DNA of 64,000 nucleotides from Streptosporangium sandarakinum (GCF_013409935.1 NZ_JACCCO010000001.1:2852001-2916000), one strand, 5' to 3'; shown: positions 7,676-17,655, counted from the first letter of the stretch. The notes: generated by a model from the sequence alone, not told the origin. Program-made: numbers and translations.

Positions 7676-10570
7676 ATGCTAGAGCCCATGATGGGTCGGA
7701 CGGTGAGCCCCGTGTTCGTGGGGCGGCAGGCCGAACTCGCGGCGCTGAACGAGGCCTTCGCGCAGGCGTGCGACGGCACGGCCGCGACGGTCCTCCTCGG
7801 CGGCGAGGCGGGCGTCGGCAAGACCCGGCTGACCGCCTCCTTCGCCGAACACGTCACCCGTGACGGCGCCCACGTCCTCCTCGGCGGCTGCGTGGAGCTG
7901 TCCACCGAGGGCCTCGCCTACGCGCCGTTCACCGCCGCGATCCGCCAGCTCGTCCGCGAGTGCGGCGCCGGGAAGGTCGCCGCCCTGCTGCCCGAGGGCG
8001 GCGCGCGCGACCTGGCCAGGCTGCTGCCCGAGTTCGGCGAGCCGAGCGGCGACCACGACGGTGAGACCGCCCGTGCCCGGCTCTTCGAACAGATCCTCAA
8101 CCTGCTGGAACGACTGGCCGAGCACCGCCCGGTCGTCCTGGTCATCGAGGACATCCACTGGGCCGACCGCTCCAGCCGCGACCTGATCGCCTTCCTCAGC
8201 CGCAACCTGCGCGCCGCGCCGGTCCTGATGGTCCTCACCTACCGCTCCGACGAGCTGCACCGCCAGCACCCGCTGCGCCCCGTGCTCGCCGAACTCGGCC
8301 GGGTCGAGGGCGTGCTCCGCCTGGACCTGCCCCGGCTCACCCAGGACGAGGTGGCCGCCCAGATGACCGGCATCCTCGGCACGACACCCGAGTTCGCGCA
8401 GGTCGGCAAGGTCTTCGAACGCAGCGAGGGCATCCCCCTGTTCGTCGAGGCGCTCCTCGAGTGCGGCGGCGAGTGCTCCTTCCCCGACTCCCTGCACGAC
8501 CTGATCATCGGCTCCGTCGAGCAGCTCCCCGACGAGACCCAGCGGGTGCTGCGCATCGCCGCCGCCGGCGGCAACCGGGTGGGCCACGCGCTGCTCGCCG
8601 CGGTCAGCGGCCTGTCCGACACCGACCTGGAGGACGCGCTGCGGCCCGCCGTCGCCGCCAACGTGCTCCAGGTCGCCGACGGCCGCGCCTACGCCTTCCG
8701 GCACGCCCTGATCCGCGAGGCCGTACACGACGAGCTCCTGCCCGGCGAGCACATGCGGCTGCACGCCCGTTTCGCCGAGGAGATCAGCCGGGACCGCACG
8801 ATGGTCCCGCCCGGCCGGGCCGCCGTCGAGATCGCCCACCACTGGTACTCCGCCCGCGACGACAAGTGGGCGCTCATCTCCGCCTGGGAGGCGGCGGGCA
8901 AGGCCGCCAAGAGCTTCGCCTACAACGAGGAGATGCAGCTCCTGGAGCGGGTCCTCATGCTGTGGGGCAAGGTGCCCGACGCCGCCGAGCTGATCGACGC
9001 CGACCACACCACGGTCCTGGAGCAGGCGTCGGCGGCGGCCAACGCCTGCGGCGAGCTGGATCGCGGGACGAAGTTCGTCAAGGCCGCGCTGGCCGAGCTG
9101 GACGAGAAGACCGAACCCGCGCGGGTGGCCGAGCTGGTCGTGCGGCTCTCCCAGTTCAAGATCTCCAAGCGCAGACCCGGTGCGCTCGACGACCTCCGCT
9201 ACGCCGAACGGCTGGTCCCCGGACCCGACCTGCACCGCGCCGCCGTCCTGGTCAGGCTGGGCTCCTACCTGATGTTCAGCGGCGAGGTCGCCGAGGGGAC
9301 CGCGCTCACCGAGGAGGCGCTCGGCATCGCCCGCGAGCACGGGGACGAGCGTCTGGAGGCCGACCTGCTGCTCAACCTCGCCCTCGGCCACTCGATCGCC
9401 GGACGCATCAACGAGACGATCGCCATCAACATGACCGCCAAGGCGATCGGTGAGCGCGTCGGCTCCGCCCGCGTCATCCTGCGGTCGATCGCCAACACCG
9501 TGGACACGCTCAACGACATAGGCCGCTCCGCCGAGGCGGTCGAGCTGGCGCTGGAGGGCGAACGGCTGGCCAGGAAGTACGGCCGCTACCGCACCCAGGG
9601 CACCTTCATCGCCAACAACCGGGCCGAGGCGCTGGAGGCGCTGGGCCGCTTCGACGAGGCCGCCCGGGTCGCCGAGCAGGGGCTCGCCATGGACCCGAGC
9701 CTGCGCACCCGCCACCACCTGCGCAGGATCCGCGCCGACGTGGCGCTCGCCCACGGCGAGACCGACCTGGTCACGTCCGTGCTGAACGAGGTCGGTGCCT
9801 TCTCCACGCAGGAGGAGTTCACCCAGGAGCTGACGGTGAACATCCGGCTCCGGGCCGGGCTGCACCTGCTGCACGGCGAACCGCTCGCCGCCCTGGAGGT
9901 CGCCGAGGAGGCCGTCCGCGCGGCCCTGATCACGAGCAAGCCCATGCTGGGCTGGCGGACGCTCGCCCTGCTGGCCGGGATCTGCGAGATCGCCGAGACC
10001 GTCGCGCCCGAGCGGGCGGCGGCGCTGCGGCCCCAGGTCGAGGGGGCCGCGGCGGCGCTGACCGTGGACAGCCCGGTCGCCGAGGCCTACCGCTTCTCCG
10101 TCAACCGCGACCACGACGCCGCGGCCGCCGTCTGGAAGCGGCTGGACCGCCCCTACCTGCGGGCCAAGTCGCTGCTGCAGGCGGCGCGGGCCGCGGCCGG
10201 CGCCGGTGACCGCGAGGACGCCGCCGTACGGCTGCGCGCGGCGCACCCGGTCGCGGCCGCGCTGGGCACCCCGCCCCTGACCACCGAGATCGAGTCCCTG
10301 GCGCGCCGGCTGGGGGTGACGCTGGACCGCGAACCCGTCACCGGTACGGCCCTCCCCGCGGCGGACGCGCCCACGGCCCCGCTGACCCCGCGCGAGCAGG
10401 AGGTGCTCCGGCTGGTCGCCCAGGGCCGGTCCAACCGCGAGATCGCCGCCGAGCTGTTCATCTCCGCCAAGACGGTCAGCGTCCACGTCTCCAACATCCT
10501 CGCCAAACTGGGCGTCGCCACCCGCGGCGAGGCCGCCGCGGCCGCGCACCGCCTGGCCCTGATCGGCTGA
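7676..10570 (+). CDS. Large ATP-binding LuxR-family regulator (LAL type)
   Basis: 964 residues. Order: N-terminal FVGRQAELAALNEAF; P-loop GGEAGVGKT (about 42-50); Walker B VVLVIEDIHWAD (about 155-166) of a STAND/AAA-like ATPase; long helical TPR-type middle; C-terminal LuxR HTH starting LTPREQEVLRLVAQGRSN and including the recognition helix AKTVSVHVSNIL. LAL/MalT-like regulators activate transcription when ATP and an inducer are bound. Start may be ATG 7676 or 7688; no strong ribosome-binding site decides. No obvious target gene follows: it converges with a P450 gene. Family certain, regulon unknown. Confidence 0.93.
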   Translation: MLEPMMGRTVSPVFVGRQAELAALNEAFAQACDGTAATVLLGGEAGVGKTRLTASFAEHVTRDGAHVLLGGCVELSTEGLAYAPFTAAIRQLVRECGAGKVAALLPEGGARDLARLLPEFGEPSGDHDGETARARLFEQILNLLERLAEHRPVVLVIEDIHWADRSSRDLIAFLSRNLRAAPVLMVLTYRSDELHRQHPLRPVLAELGRVEGVLRLDLPRLTQDEVAAQMTGILGTTPEFAQVGKVFERSEGIPLFVEALLECGGECSFPDSLHDLIIGSVEQLPDETQRVLRIAAAGGNRVGHALLAAVSGLSDTDLEDALRPAVAANVLQVADGRAYAFRHALIREAVHDELLPGEHMRLHARFAEEISRDRTMVPPGRAAVEIAHHWYSARDDKWALISAWEAAGKAAKSFAYNEEMQLLERVLMLWGKVPDAAELIDADHTTVLEQASAAANACGELDRGTKFVKAALAELDEKTEPARVAELVVRLSQFKISKRRPGALDDLRYAERLVPGPDLHRAAVLVRLGSYLMFSGEVAEGTALTEEALGIAREHGDERLEADLLLNLALGHSIAGRINETIAINMTAKAIGERVGSARVILRSIANTVDTLNDIGRSAEAVELALEGERLARKYGRYRTQGTFIANNRAEALEALGRFDEAARVAEQGLAMDPSLRTRHHLRRIRADVALAHGETDLVTSVLNEVGAFSTQEEFTQELTVNIRLRAGLHLLHGEPLAALEVAEEAVRAALITSKPMLGWRTLALLAGICEIAETVAPERAAALRPQVEGAAAALTVDSPVAEAYRFSVNRDHDAAAAVWKRLDRPYLRAKSLLQAARAAAGAGDREDAAVRLRAAHPVAAALGTPPLTTEIESLARRLGVTLDREPVTGTALPAADAPTAPLTPREQEVLRLVAQGRSNREIAAELFISAKTVSVHVSNILAKLGVATRGEAAAAAHRLALIG

Positions 10571-10597
10571 TCCGCCGGACCCGGCGGCGGGATCAGC
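10566..10597. terminator. Bidirectional hairpin between LuxR regulator and P450
   Basis: GCTGATCCGCCGG pairs with CCGGCGGcGGGATCAGC (one bulge) around a short loop; it overlaps the stop of the LuxR gene and ends just before the P450 stop, serving both convergent genes. Confidence 0.7.
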
Positions 10598-10600
10598 CCG

Positions 10601-11827
10601 TCACGTCCACGTCACCGGCAGCGTGGCCACCCCCTTGATGGCGTGCCCGGTCCTGCGGGGGATGTCCTCGGAGGGGACGGCCAGCCGCAGCCGGGGCAGC
10701 TCCCGGGTGAGCAGGCCCAGCGCGACGATGATCTCCAGATGGCCGAGGTGACGGCCGAGGCAGTGGTGCGGGCCGTGCCCGAACGACAGGTGGTGGTTGT
10801 AGGGACGGTCGAAGATCATCCGATGCGGGTCGGGGAAGACCCGCGGGTCGTAGCTGCCCGCGTCGACCGAGGGGATCACTATCTCGCCGGGCTGCAGCTC
10901 GGCGCCACTGGGCAGCGTCACCCGCCGCGTCACCCGGCGGGGCATGGCGTCGGCCCCCGTGGTGGAGAACATCCGCGTGAGCTCGGTGACCGCCGCCGGG
11001 ATCATCTCCGGATGGTCGATGAGGTAGGCGTAGGCGGTCTCGTATCCCTCGTAGGGGTGGGTGAGCAGGACCTGGACGAAGGTCCCGATGGAGCTCGCCG
11101 TGGTCTCCCAGCCGCCCAGCACCAGGGCGATCGGCAGCATGATCTGCTGTGCGGCGGGCAGATCCGCGCCGACGACGGCGATCCGGCCCAGCAGGTCCGG
11201 TTCCGGCCGCTGCCGCCGCTGCTCGATGAGGCCGGCCAGATAGCCCGCCATCGCCGCCGACGACGCCTGGGCCTCCTCGCCGGCCACGACGGTGTGGGCC
11301 AGGAACGCCTCGCCCCACTGGCGGAACCGTGCCCGGTCCCGCTGGGGCAGCCCCAGCAGGTCGCAGATGGTGTCCAGCGCCAGCGGCAGGGCGAAGTCCT
11401 CGATCAGGTCCGCCGGCTCCCCCTTCCCCGTCATCTCCTTCAGCCGCGTCGCCGCGCGCATCTCGACGTCGCTCCGGTGCCGCTCCACGGCCCGCGGGGT
11501 GAACAGCGCCTTGACGACGTTGCGCACGGCCGCGTGACGCTCCCCGTCCAGTCCCAGAATGGTGTCCTCCAGGCCGACGTCGTCGGCGTCGAGGGCGGCC
11601 TCGCGGGAGAACACCGCCTGGTTCCGCAACACCTCCTTGACGTCGTCGTAACGGGTGACGAGCTTGCCCGTGCCGGTGGGACGGATGACCTCGGCGACGC
11701 CCGTCCCCGTCTCGCGGATCCGGTGGTACATCTCGTTCGGATACAGGCCGGGCCGGTTGACTCCGGTGGCGTCCTGGTCGAGCGGATGCCTCGGGCAGGC
11801 GGCGTTCTTTGAGGCGGTGGCGGTCAT
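10601..11827 (-). CDS. Cytochrome P450
   Basis: 408 residues from the ATG at 11827, preceded by GAAGGGATCTCG; a longer open frame to 12175 is rejected. Landmarks: I-helix GGWETT (oxygen-activating acid/Thr pair), K-helix ELTR (ExxR), and the heme loop FGHGPHHCLGRHLG with Cys356 as thiolate ligand. Size and motifs are those of a soluble bacterial class I P450 needing separate ferredoxin and reductase, neither of which is adjacent. The DAMPRR and YDPRVFPDPHR segments are family-typical. Substrate unknown; divergent from a Ser/Thr kinase across an AT-rich intergenic region, so shared control is possible. Confidence 0.93.
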   Translation of the reverse strand: MTATASKNAACPRHPLDQDATGVNRPGLYPNEMYHRIRETGTGVAEVIRPTGTGKLVTRYDDVKEVLRNQAVFSREAALDADDVGLEDTILGLDGERHAAVRNVVKALFTPRAVERHRSDVEMRAATRLKEMTGKGEPADLIEDFALPLALDTICDLLGLPQRDRARFRQWGEAFLAHTVVAGEEAQASSAAMAGYLAGLIEQRRQRPEPDLLGRIAVVGADLPAAQQIMLPIALVLGGWETTASSIGTFVQVLLTHPYEGYETAYAYLIDHPEMIPAAVTELTRMFSTTGADAMPRRVTRRVTLPSGAELQPGEIVIPSVDAGSYDPRVFPDPHRMIFDRPYNHHLSFGHGPHHCLGRHLGHLEIIVALGLLTRELPRLRLAVPSEDIPRRTGHAIKGVATLPVTWT

Positions 11828-12137
11828 CGAGATCCCTTCGTACACATATGAGTGTGTGCAGCGGATCAAAAAAAGATCGTCAAGGCAACCATGGATTACG
11901 GGACCCGTCCCCTGTCTTCCCAGAATCGACTTATCACGAGTTATAAGTCTAAAAGCCGATAAATAGCGATATATGGCAATATGCGAAAGATGGTGGCTCG
12001 CCGGCCGTACCCCGCCCGGACCCGGCCCCCCGGCCGTGACGCCCCTCCGCGACCGCGGGCACATCCGCGGACCGTCCGCGAGAACTTCCCCGCGCCGCCG
12101 CGCATCAAAGATCGTGGAAATCACGAAGGAGCGACGA
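11828..12137. promoter_or_regulatory. AT-rich divergent promoter region, P450 / kinase
   Basis: 310 nt with no gene. It is markedly AT-richer than its surroundings between 11860 and 11985 and contains an inverted repeat CTTAT-N8-ATAAG (11930-11947) and a short palindrome ACACATATGAGTGTGT just upstream of the P450 start. Promoters for both divergent genes must be here; exact boxes are not assigned. Confidence 0.5.
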
Positions 12138-15100
12138 ATGGCGACGGCACTCATCGACGGGGACCCCCGGCGCATCGGGGACTACTGGCTGGCCGGGCGG
12201 CTGGGTGCGGGCGGTCAGGGGGTCGTCTACGAGGCGTACGCCGAGGACGGCCGCCGGGTGGCGATCAAGGTGCTGCACGGCGACCCCGCCGACGATCCCG
12301 ACCTGCGCGACCGGTTCGGCCGGGAGGCCACGGCCGCCCGGCGGGTGGCGTCGTTCTGCACCGCGGCCGTCCTCGCCGCCGAACTCGACGGGCCGCGGCC
12401 GTACATCGTCAGCGAGTACATCGAGGGCCTCAGCCTGCGCCAGGCCGTCACCGGCGGCCACCGGTTCGCCGGCGGCGAGCTGCACCGGCTCGCCACCGCG
12501 ATCGCCACGGCGCTGACCGCGATCCACGACGCCGGCGTGATCCACCGCGACCTCAAACCGGACAACGTGCTGATCGGCACGGACGGCCCCCGCGTCATCG
12601 ACTTCGGCATCGCCAGGACCCTCGACATGTCGCTGACCGCGACGGGCATGGTGACCGGCACGCCCACCTACATGGCCCCCGAGGTCTTCACCGGCCGGCG
12701 CGCCGGCGCCCCGGCCGACGTCTTCGCCTGGGGCGGCGTCGTGCTGTTCGCCGCGACCGGCGAGGACCCCTTCCACGCCGAGAGCCTGGGCGGCGTCATG
12801 CACCGCGTACTGTCGGTCGACCCGGACCTGAGCGTGCTGCCGCCGCCGCTGCGCCCGCTGCTGTCCGCCGCGCTCAGCAAGGACCCGCTGCAGCGGCCCA
12901 CCGCGCGGGCCCTCCTGCTCACCCTGATCAGCGGCGACGGGCAGCTCGGCACCGCGCGACTGCTCGCCGAGGGCAGCCGGGAGGCCGCCCGGATCACCGC
13001 GCCCGCCGACGACCCGGCCCTCGGCACGCTGGCCGAACAGGCGTACGCCCTGCTCTCCCCCGCCGAACGGGAGACCGTCCCGGAGGTGTTCCTGCGGCTC
13101 GTCACCGTGGACGAGCACGGCGACGTCGTGACCCGCCGGGCCGACCTGGCGGAGTTCACCGAGGGCCGGGCACTGCACGAGACCGCCGCCGTCAACCGGG
13201 TACTGGAGGTCTTCGGCCACCTGCTCATCCGGGAGGGACGGCAGATCCGGGCGGCCAGCCCGGCGCTGCCGCACGCCTGGCACCGGCTCCGGGCGTGGAT
13301 CGAGGCCGACCGCGACGGCCTGGCCGTACACCGGCGGATCCTCGACGCGGCGCGGCGCTGGGACGCGGCGGGCCGCCGGGACGGCGACCTCCTCCACGGC
13401 GCCGCACTGGAGGACGCGCTGAGCTGGGCGGCCGGCCCGCACGGGCACATCACCCTCACCCCCGCCGAACGCGGCTTCCTGGAGACGGGCGCCGCGCTCA
13501 ACCGGCGCAGAGCCCGGCGGAACAAACTCATCTCCACCTGCCTCGGCGTGCTGCTGGCGATCTCGCTGGGCGCCGGGGTCTTCGCCGTACGGCAGGGCAC
13601 GCTCGCCGACGCGCGCAACGAGCGGATCACCCAGCAGCGCGACCAGGCGCAGGCGGCGCGGGCCGCCACCCTCGCCGGCCGGGCCCGCGACACCGACCCC
13701 CGGCTCGCGACGCTGCTCAGCGTGGCGGCCTGGCGACTCGACCCGTCCCCGCGATCACGGGCCGCGCTGACGGCCTCGCTCGTCCAGCGGGAGACCGGCG
13801 TGTTCCGGGACCCGGCGTCCGCCGCCGACACCGAGCGCAGGCTCAGCCGCGACGGGCGCACCCTCGTCAGCGTCGACGGGGACGCCGCGCGGCTGTGGGA
13901 CGTGCGCACCGGCAGACAGGTCGGCGGCGTCACCCGGCTGGGCCTGGCCGGCGAGCCGATCCTGAGCGTGGCGCTCGGCCCGACCGGCCGCACCCTGCTC
14001 GTCCTCACCGGCCGGAACGCGCGCGTCTGGGACCTGCGGACCGGCGAGGCGGGCCGGACCTGGCGCTTCCCCAAGGAACTGGACCCCGAGGCCGGATACG
14101 CCATCGCCGCCGACTTCGGCACCGTCGAACGGTACGCGCTCGTCACCGTCGATCAGCGGCTGTACGTGTGGGACCTGCGGACCGGCACGCGGGCCGTGAT
14201 GCGCGACCCCTGGAACCGGGCCATGTCCCCCACGGGCACCTCGATGTACGCGTGGAGCCCCGACGGGCGGTCCCTGCTGCGGTACGACCTGCCCGCGCTG
14301 CGGGTCCAGGGCGACGGCATCCCGGTTCCCGAATCCTGCCGCGACTGCCCCGCCCCCGTCGCGGTCAGCCCGGACGGCCGCCAGGTCGCCCTGCCGTACG
14401 GCAGGCGGCTCTACCTCGTCGACCTCACCGGGCGGATCTCCTCTCCCCTGGGCGGCGAACACGGCCGGTGGAACGAGGGAGCGGTGGCCTTCAGCGCGGA
14501 CGGCCGGCTCGCCGCCTCGGCGGGCGACAGGACCCTCCAGATCTGGCGCGTCGAAGACGGCAGACTCATGGCGACCCTGCCGGTCAGGGGATCCAGGGAG
14601 GTCTCCCAAGGAGACATCCCCCTCGCCGGCTTCGACCCCGACGGCCGGTTCTTCCGCTACCTCGTCGGCGACCGCGTGTTCTCCCTCGACCTCACCGGCC
14701 TGCCGACGACCGTGCCGAAGGAGCAGCTCTCGGAGGGAAGGCTGAGCCCGGACGGGCGACTGGCGCTGACCTCGAAGTCAGGTGACGACGTCGTACTGCG
14801 GAACACCCGGGACGGCCGGCCGGTGGCTTCCCCACTGGCCGCTCGCGACGGCGAGGGCTCGCTCTCCGGCATGGCCTTCTCCCCCGACGGCGAGCTCGCC
14901 GCGATCGGCCGCTACCGCGGCGGGATCACGGTGATGGACACCGCCACCTGGAAGCCGCTCGGTGAGGTGCGCGCCCGGAAGGACGGTCACGATCCGGAGA
15001 TCATGGCCTTCAGCCCCGACGGCACCCGGCTCGCGGTCGGCCTGTCGGGTGAGCTCGCCGGCAGGCCCAACGAGTACCGCGTCCAGGTCTGGGACTGGAA

Positions 15101-15713
15101 GGCCGGACGGCTCCTGTGGAGTGCGGATCTCGGCGAGGTGAGCGCCCTGACCTTCTCTCCCGACGGCGCCCGGCTCGCCATCGCCTCCGATGAGGGGCGC
15201 ATCCTGGACGCGGCCACCGGCAAACCCCTGGGCGACGCCTTCGACGGCGCCGGCCGAGGCTTCAGGATCCTGCAGATGTTCTTCGCCCGCCGGGGCAAGG
15301 CGCTGGCCACCGTGGACTCCCGGGGCCATCTGACCCTGTGGGACGTCGCCACCCACCGCCCCGTCACACCCGCCGCCCGCGGGAAGCTCACCTACGCGCA
15401 GGCCGCCGCCTACTCACCGCGTGAGGACGTCGCCGCGGCCATCACGGACAGCGGCCGGGTGCAGCTCTTCGATCTGACCGCCGGAGCGAGCCTCGGCACG
15501 CTGGAGGCCACCCAGGAGGTGCTGTCCACGGCCTTCACCGCCGACGGCTCGGCCCTCCTCGCGCTGGACCGCGACGGGGCCGTCCACCGGTGGACGGTGT
15601 CGGCCGACGGTCTCGCGAAGGCGGCCTGTGCCCGGGCCGGCCGGACGCTCACCCAGGCGGAGTGGCGGACGAACCTCCCGGAGACGCCGTACCGCGACGT
15701 GTGCGCCTCCTGA
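12138..15713 (+). CDS. Membrane Ser/Thr protein kinase with C-terminal WD40 propeller
   Basis: 1191 residues from the ATG at 12138 (GAAGGAG upstream). Kinase domain at about 15-280: glycine loop GRLGAGGQGVVYEA, Lys44 in VAIKVL, catalytic HRDLKPDN (136-143, Asp138), DFGIAR (155-160) and APE. All catalytic residues are present. A linker of predicted helices follows, then one transmembrane segment (about 464-486, LISTCLGVLLAISLGAGVF). The extracytoplasmic part from ~540 has repeated SPDGR...LWD/VWD blades, at least ten, typical of WD40 propellers. A PknB-type sensor architecture with the propeller as ligand- or protein-binding domain is inferred. No partner gene is adjacent. Confidence 0.93.
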   Translation: MATALIDGDPRRIGDYWLAGRLGAGGQGVVYEAYAEDGRRVAIKVLHGDPADDPDLRDRFGREATAARRVASFCTAAVLAAELDGPRPYIVSEYIEGLSLRQAVTGGHRFAGGELHRLATAIATALTAIHDAGVIHRDLKPDNVLIGTDGPRVIDFGIARTLDMSLTATGMVTGTPTYMAPEVFTGRRAGAPADVFAWGGVVLFAATGEDPFHAESLGGVMHRVLSVDPDLSVLPPPLRPLLSAALSKDPLQRPTARALLLTLISGDGQLGTARLLAEGSREAARITAPADDPALGTLAEQAYALLSPAERETVPEVFLRLVTVDEHGDVVTRRADLAEFTEGRALHETAAVNRVLEVFGHLLIREGRQIRAASPALPHAWHRLRAWIEADRDGLAVHRRILDAARRWDAAGRRDGDLLHGAALEDALSWAAGPHGHITLTPAERGFLETGAALNRRRARRNKLISTCLGVLLAISLGAGVFAVRQGTLADARNERITQQRDQAQAARAATLAGRARDTDPRLATLLSVAAWRLDPSPRSRAALTASLVQRETGVFRDPASAADTERRLSRDGRTLVSVDGDAARLWDVRTGRQVGGVTRLGLAGEPILSVALGPTGRTLLVLTGRNARVWDLRTGEAGRTWRFPKELDPEAGYAIAADFGTVERYALVTVDQRLYVWDLRTGTRAVMRDPWNRAMSPTGTSMYAWSPDGRSLLRYDLPALRVQGDGIPVPESCRDCPAPVAVSPDGRQVALPYGRRLYLVDLTGRISSPLGGEHGRWNEGAVAFSADGRLAASAGDRTLQIWRVEDGRLMATLPVRGSREVSQGDIPLAGFDPDGRFFRYLVGDRVFSLDLTGLPTTVPKEQLSEGRLSPDGRLALTSKSGDDVVLRNTRDGRPVASPLAARDGEGSLSGMAFSPDGELAAIGRYRGGITVMDTATWKPLGEVRARKDGHDPEIMAFSPDGTRLAVGLSGELAGRPNEYRVQVWDWKAGRLLWSADLGEVSALTFSPDGARLAIASDEGRILDAATGKPLGDAFDGAGRGFRILQMFFARRGKALATVDSRGHLTLWDVATHRPVTPAARGKLTYAQAAAYSPREDVAAAITDSGRVQLFDLTAGASLGTLEATQEVLSTAFTADGSALLALDRDGAVHRWTVSADGLAKAACARAGRTLTQAEWRTNLPETPYRDVCAS

Positions 15714-15715
15714 GC

Positions 15716-16162
15716 TACCGGGCTGGGGCTTTTCCCGTTCGGGGGCGTTTCCCGCGGGACCGGGCTGGGGCTTTTCGCGTCGCGGGGCGTTTCCCGGTGT
15801 TCGGGCGGGTCGGTGGTCGCCGGGCCGGTCGTTTGTGCGCGCTGCGGTGGGTGGGTGTTCCGGCCGGCGTTGTGGCTGGGTTCTGGTGTTTCCGGCCTTC
15901 GGCCTGGCCTCGGGCGCGGTGGTTTCCGGCGTTTTGAAGCCGGCCGGAACACCCACCCACCTCCGCGCCATGGCTTGCCCGGCCGTACGGCCCGCCCGCC
16001 GTAGTCGCTCTCTTTCCGCCCGGCCCACGGCCCTCACCGACGCTGAAGCCACCCTGTTTCCCTGGCCGGGGCGGGCCGCCGTAGCCTTGCGGCCACACTG
16101 GCAGGGGAGAGCGCAGGGCCGGGCACCGTAGCTCCTTCCTTCCGGGCCGCTCACGGTCCTCG
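15716..16162. repeat. Arm A of a large inverted repeat (partner 17656-18062)
   Basis: This gene-free stretch is, in reverse complement, nearly identical to 17656-18062. It contains its own nested hairpin: 21-bp perfect arms (15847-15867 and 15940-15960, beginning GTGGGTGGGTGTTCC) with a 72-nt loop. A tandem GGGCTGGGGCTTTTC unit lies at its left end (two copies, 15719-15800). Apparent open frames here run through the repeat on both strands and are not genes. Confidence 0.85.
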
Positions 16163-16205
16163 CCATTGCGGGAGGCCGTGGGCGGCGGGAGCAGGAGGCG
16201 TGAGA

Positions 16206-16370
16206 TCACCTGTCGCCAGGAGCAGGGGAGGGCGGGGCCTGGGAGCGCAGGGCTTGGATGGACCAGTCGAGTACCGGGGCGCGGAAATCGGGGTCCTGGG
16301 ACAGTTCCGCCAGCTCCACCCAGGCCCGGACCTGCTCCGTCCCGGGGTCATCGGGAAGTTCGGGGGTCAT
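16206..16370 (-). pseudogene. Displaced C-terminal part of the MerR regulator (frameshift)
   Basis: 54 codons. MTPELPDDPGTEQVRAWVEL followed by AELSQDPDFRAPV is the tail that normally ends longer MerR-family regulators of this type (PELPDDP...WVELAELVQD). Here it sits in a different frame from the DNA-binding part, and its ATG overlaps that gene's TGA (ATGA). Most simply, a 1-2 nt indel near 16375-16395 split the gene. Translational coupling could still make both halves. Confidence 0.65.
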
Positions 16371-16843
16371 CGAGCGCCTGATCCCGTGAAGTGGGGGTCG
16401 GCGCCGAGACCACCGAAGACGGTGTCGAGGAAGTCGTCGACCAGGCGTCGGCGTTCGTTCTCGGAGAGCTTGGCCAGCTTGTGCATGAGATCCATCTCCT
16501 CGGGGGTGGCCCCGCGCTCGGCCACCGCCGTCAGCACCGCGCGCCGCAGGCGCAGGGCACTGATCTGCGTCGCCAGGGCTTCGGCGTGCGTCGCCGCGAC
16601 CTCGGTGAGCGAGAGCTCCCGGTCCACGACCTTCCGGATCATGGCGAGGCCCAGTCCCAGGTCCCGCAACGTGCACACGAGGTCCAGGCGGGCGGCTGCT
16701 TCGATGTCGTAGCGGCGGTGACCGGCCGGGCTGCGGTCGGTCGGCGTCACGATCCCGCGATCGGAGTAGAACCGGATGGTCTTGACCGTCAGCCCGGTCC
16801 GCCGGGCCAGGTCACCGATCGAGTAGAGCGCACCGCCGTCCAT
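16367..16843 (-). CDS. MerR-family transcriptional regulator (C-terminus cut by frameshift)
   Basis: 158 residues. N-terminal winged helix YSIGDLARRTGLTVKTIRFY with the wing SPAGHRRY, then a dimerisation helix and a helical effector part with MDLMHKLAKLSENERRRLVDDFLDTVFGG. No metal-binding Cys pattern, so a drug/organic effector class rather than metal sensor. The frame ends right after DPHFTGSGAR, where relatives continue into a PELPDDP-containing tail found here in the neighbouring frame. It may still bind DNA. Located inside a large inverted repeat together with a phosphatase gene on the same strand upstream. Confidence 0.85.
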   Translation of the reverse strand: MDGGALYSIGDLARRTGLTVKTIRFYSDRGIVTPTDRSPAGHRRYDIEAAARLDLVCTLRDLGLGLAMIRKVVDRELSLTEVAATHAEALATQISALRLRRAVLTAVAERGATPEEMDLMHKLAKLSENERRRLVDDFLDTVFGGLGADPHFTGSGAR

Positions 16844-16965
16844 GGCCCCTACCTTCGTGCCTCCCCTTGGGGGAGACGCAAGCCCGCGGTCGCCGGCGGG
16901 CGGACCGCCGTTGCCTCATGGATCCCCGCGGTTCCTTGACGGCGGGGTCGTGGGCGGATGGGGCC

Positions 16966-17394
16966 CTACCGGAACCGGGTGACGAACCGGCGCTGCCAGG
17001 GGGTCTCCACGGCGCGAGCCGCGTAGTGCCGCCTGACGTAGGCGACCGCCTCAGCGCCCGGCACCCCGTCCAGTACGGCGAGGCAGGCGAGCGCCGTACC
17101 GGTCCGTCCCTGTCCTCCCGCGCAGGCGACTTCGACGCGTTCGGTTCCGGCCCGCTCCCACGCCTCGTGCAGCGCGTCCCGTGCGGCGGCGCGGTCGGAC
17201 GGCAGCCAGAAGTCCGGCCAGCGCAGCCAGCGGGTCTCCCAAGGAACCGGGGGCGGCTCCTGGCCCAGCAGGTACAGCGCGAAGGTGGGCTCCGGTCCTT
17301 CCGGAAGCGGACGCCTGAGCCCCCGGCCGCGAACGAGCCGGCCTGAGGGCAGCCGCAGCACACCCGCCGTCGTGGACTCCCAAGAGTCGACCAT
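16966..17394 (-). CDS. Protein-tyrosine/dual-specificity phosphatase family protein
   Basis: 142 residues if started at the ATG 17394 (MVDSWESTTAGVLRLPSGRLV), which matches how relatives begin; the frame remains open to 17562. The P-loop is CAGGQGRTG: Cys91 nucleophile and Arg97 give the CX5R signature. A WPDFWLPSD segment (about 59-67) could provide the general-acid Asp. Expected to hydrolyse phosphotyrosine-like substrates in the cytoplasm. Together with the MerR gene it occupies the unique segment between the two inverted-repeat arms, suggesting the pair may have been moved or duplicated as a block. Substrate unknown. Confidence 0.8.
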   Translation of the reverse strand: MVDSWESTTAGVLRLPSGRLVRGRGLRRPLPEGPEPTFALYLLGQEPPPVPWETRWLRWPDFWLPSDRAAARDALHEAWERAGTERVEVACAGGQGRTGTALACLAVLDGVPGAEAVAYVRRHYAARAVETPWQRRFVTRFR

Positions 17395-17655
17395 GAAAAG
17401 AGCGTAGCTTTCCACACCCCGCCCTTTCATCCCCATTCTCCGCAGCCTCCCCGCCCCTCTCGTCCCTGTTCTCGGCGGTCTCCTCGCCCATCGCCGCCTT
17501 TCTCCCTGTTGTTCGCGATTCCTCGCTTCTTGCGGAGAGGAAGTAAGGGTCGAATTCTCCACGCTTCCTTACTTCGGAGACCGTGCGCATACCGGAAAGG
17601 ACGCGGTTGCGGCAGAGACCGTAGGCGGCCCGGAACCGGAGAAGGAGTGGTCACG

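Noticed and set aside
7679-10549. Minus-strand open frame antisense to the first LuxR ATPase regulator
   Set aside because: Low-complexity shadow of the real gene, no start signal.
15414-16166. Possible protein genes in the inverted-repeat arms
   Set aside because: Open frames exist in several phases on both strands and follow the repeat, not codon bias; no motif.
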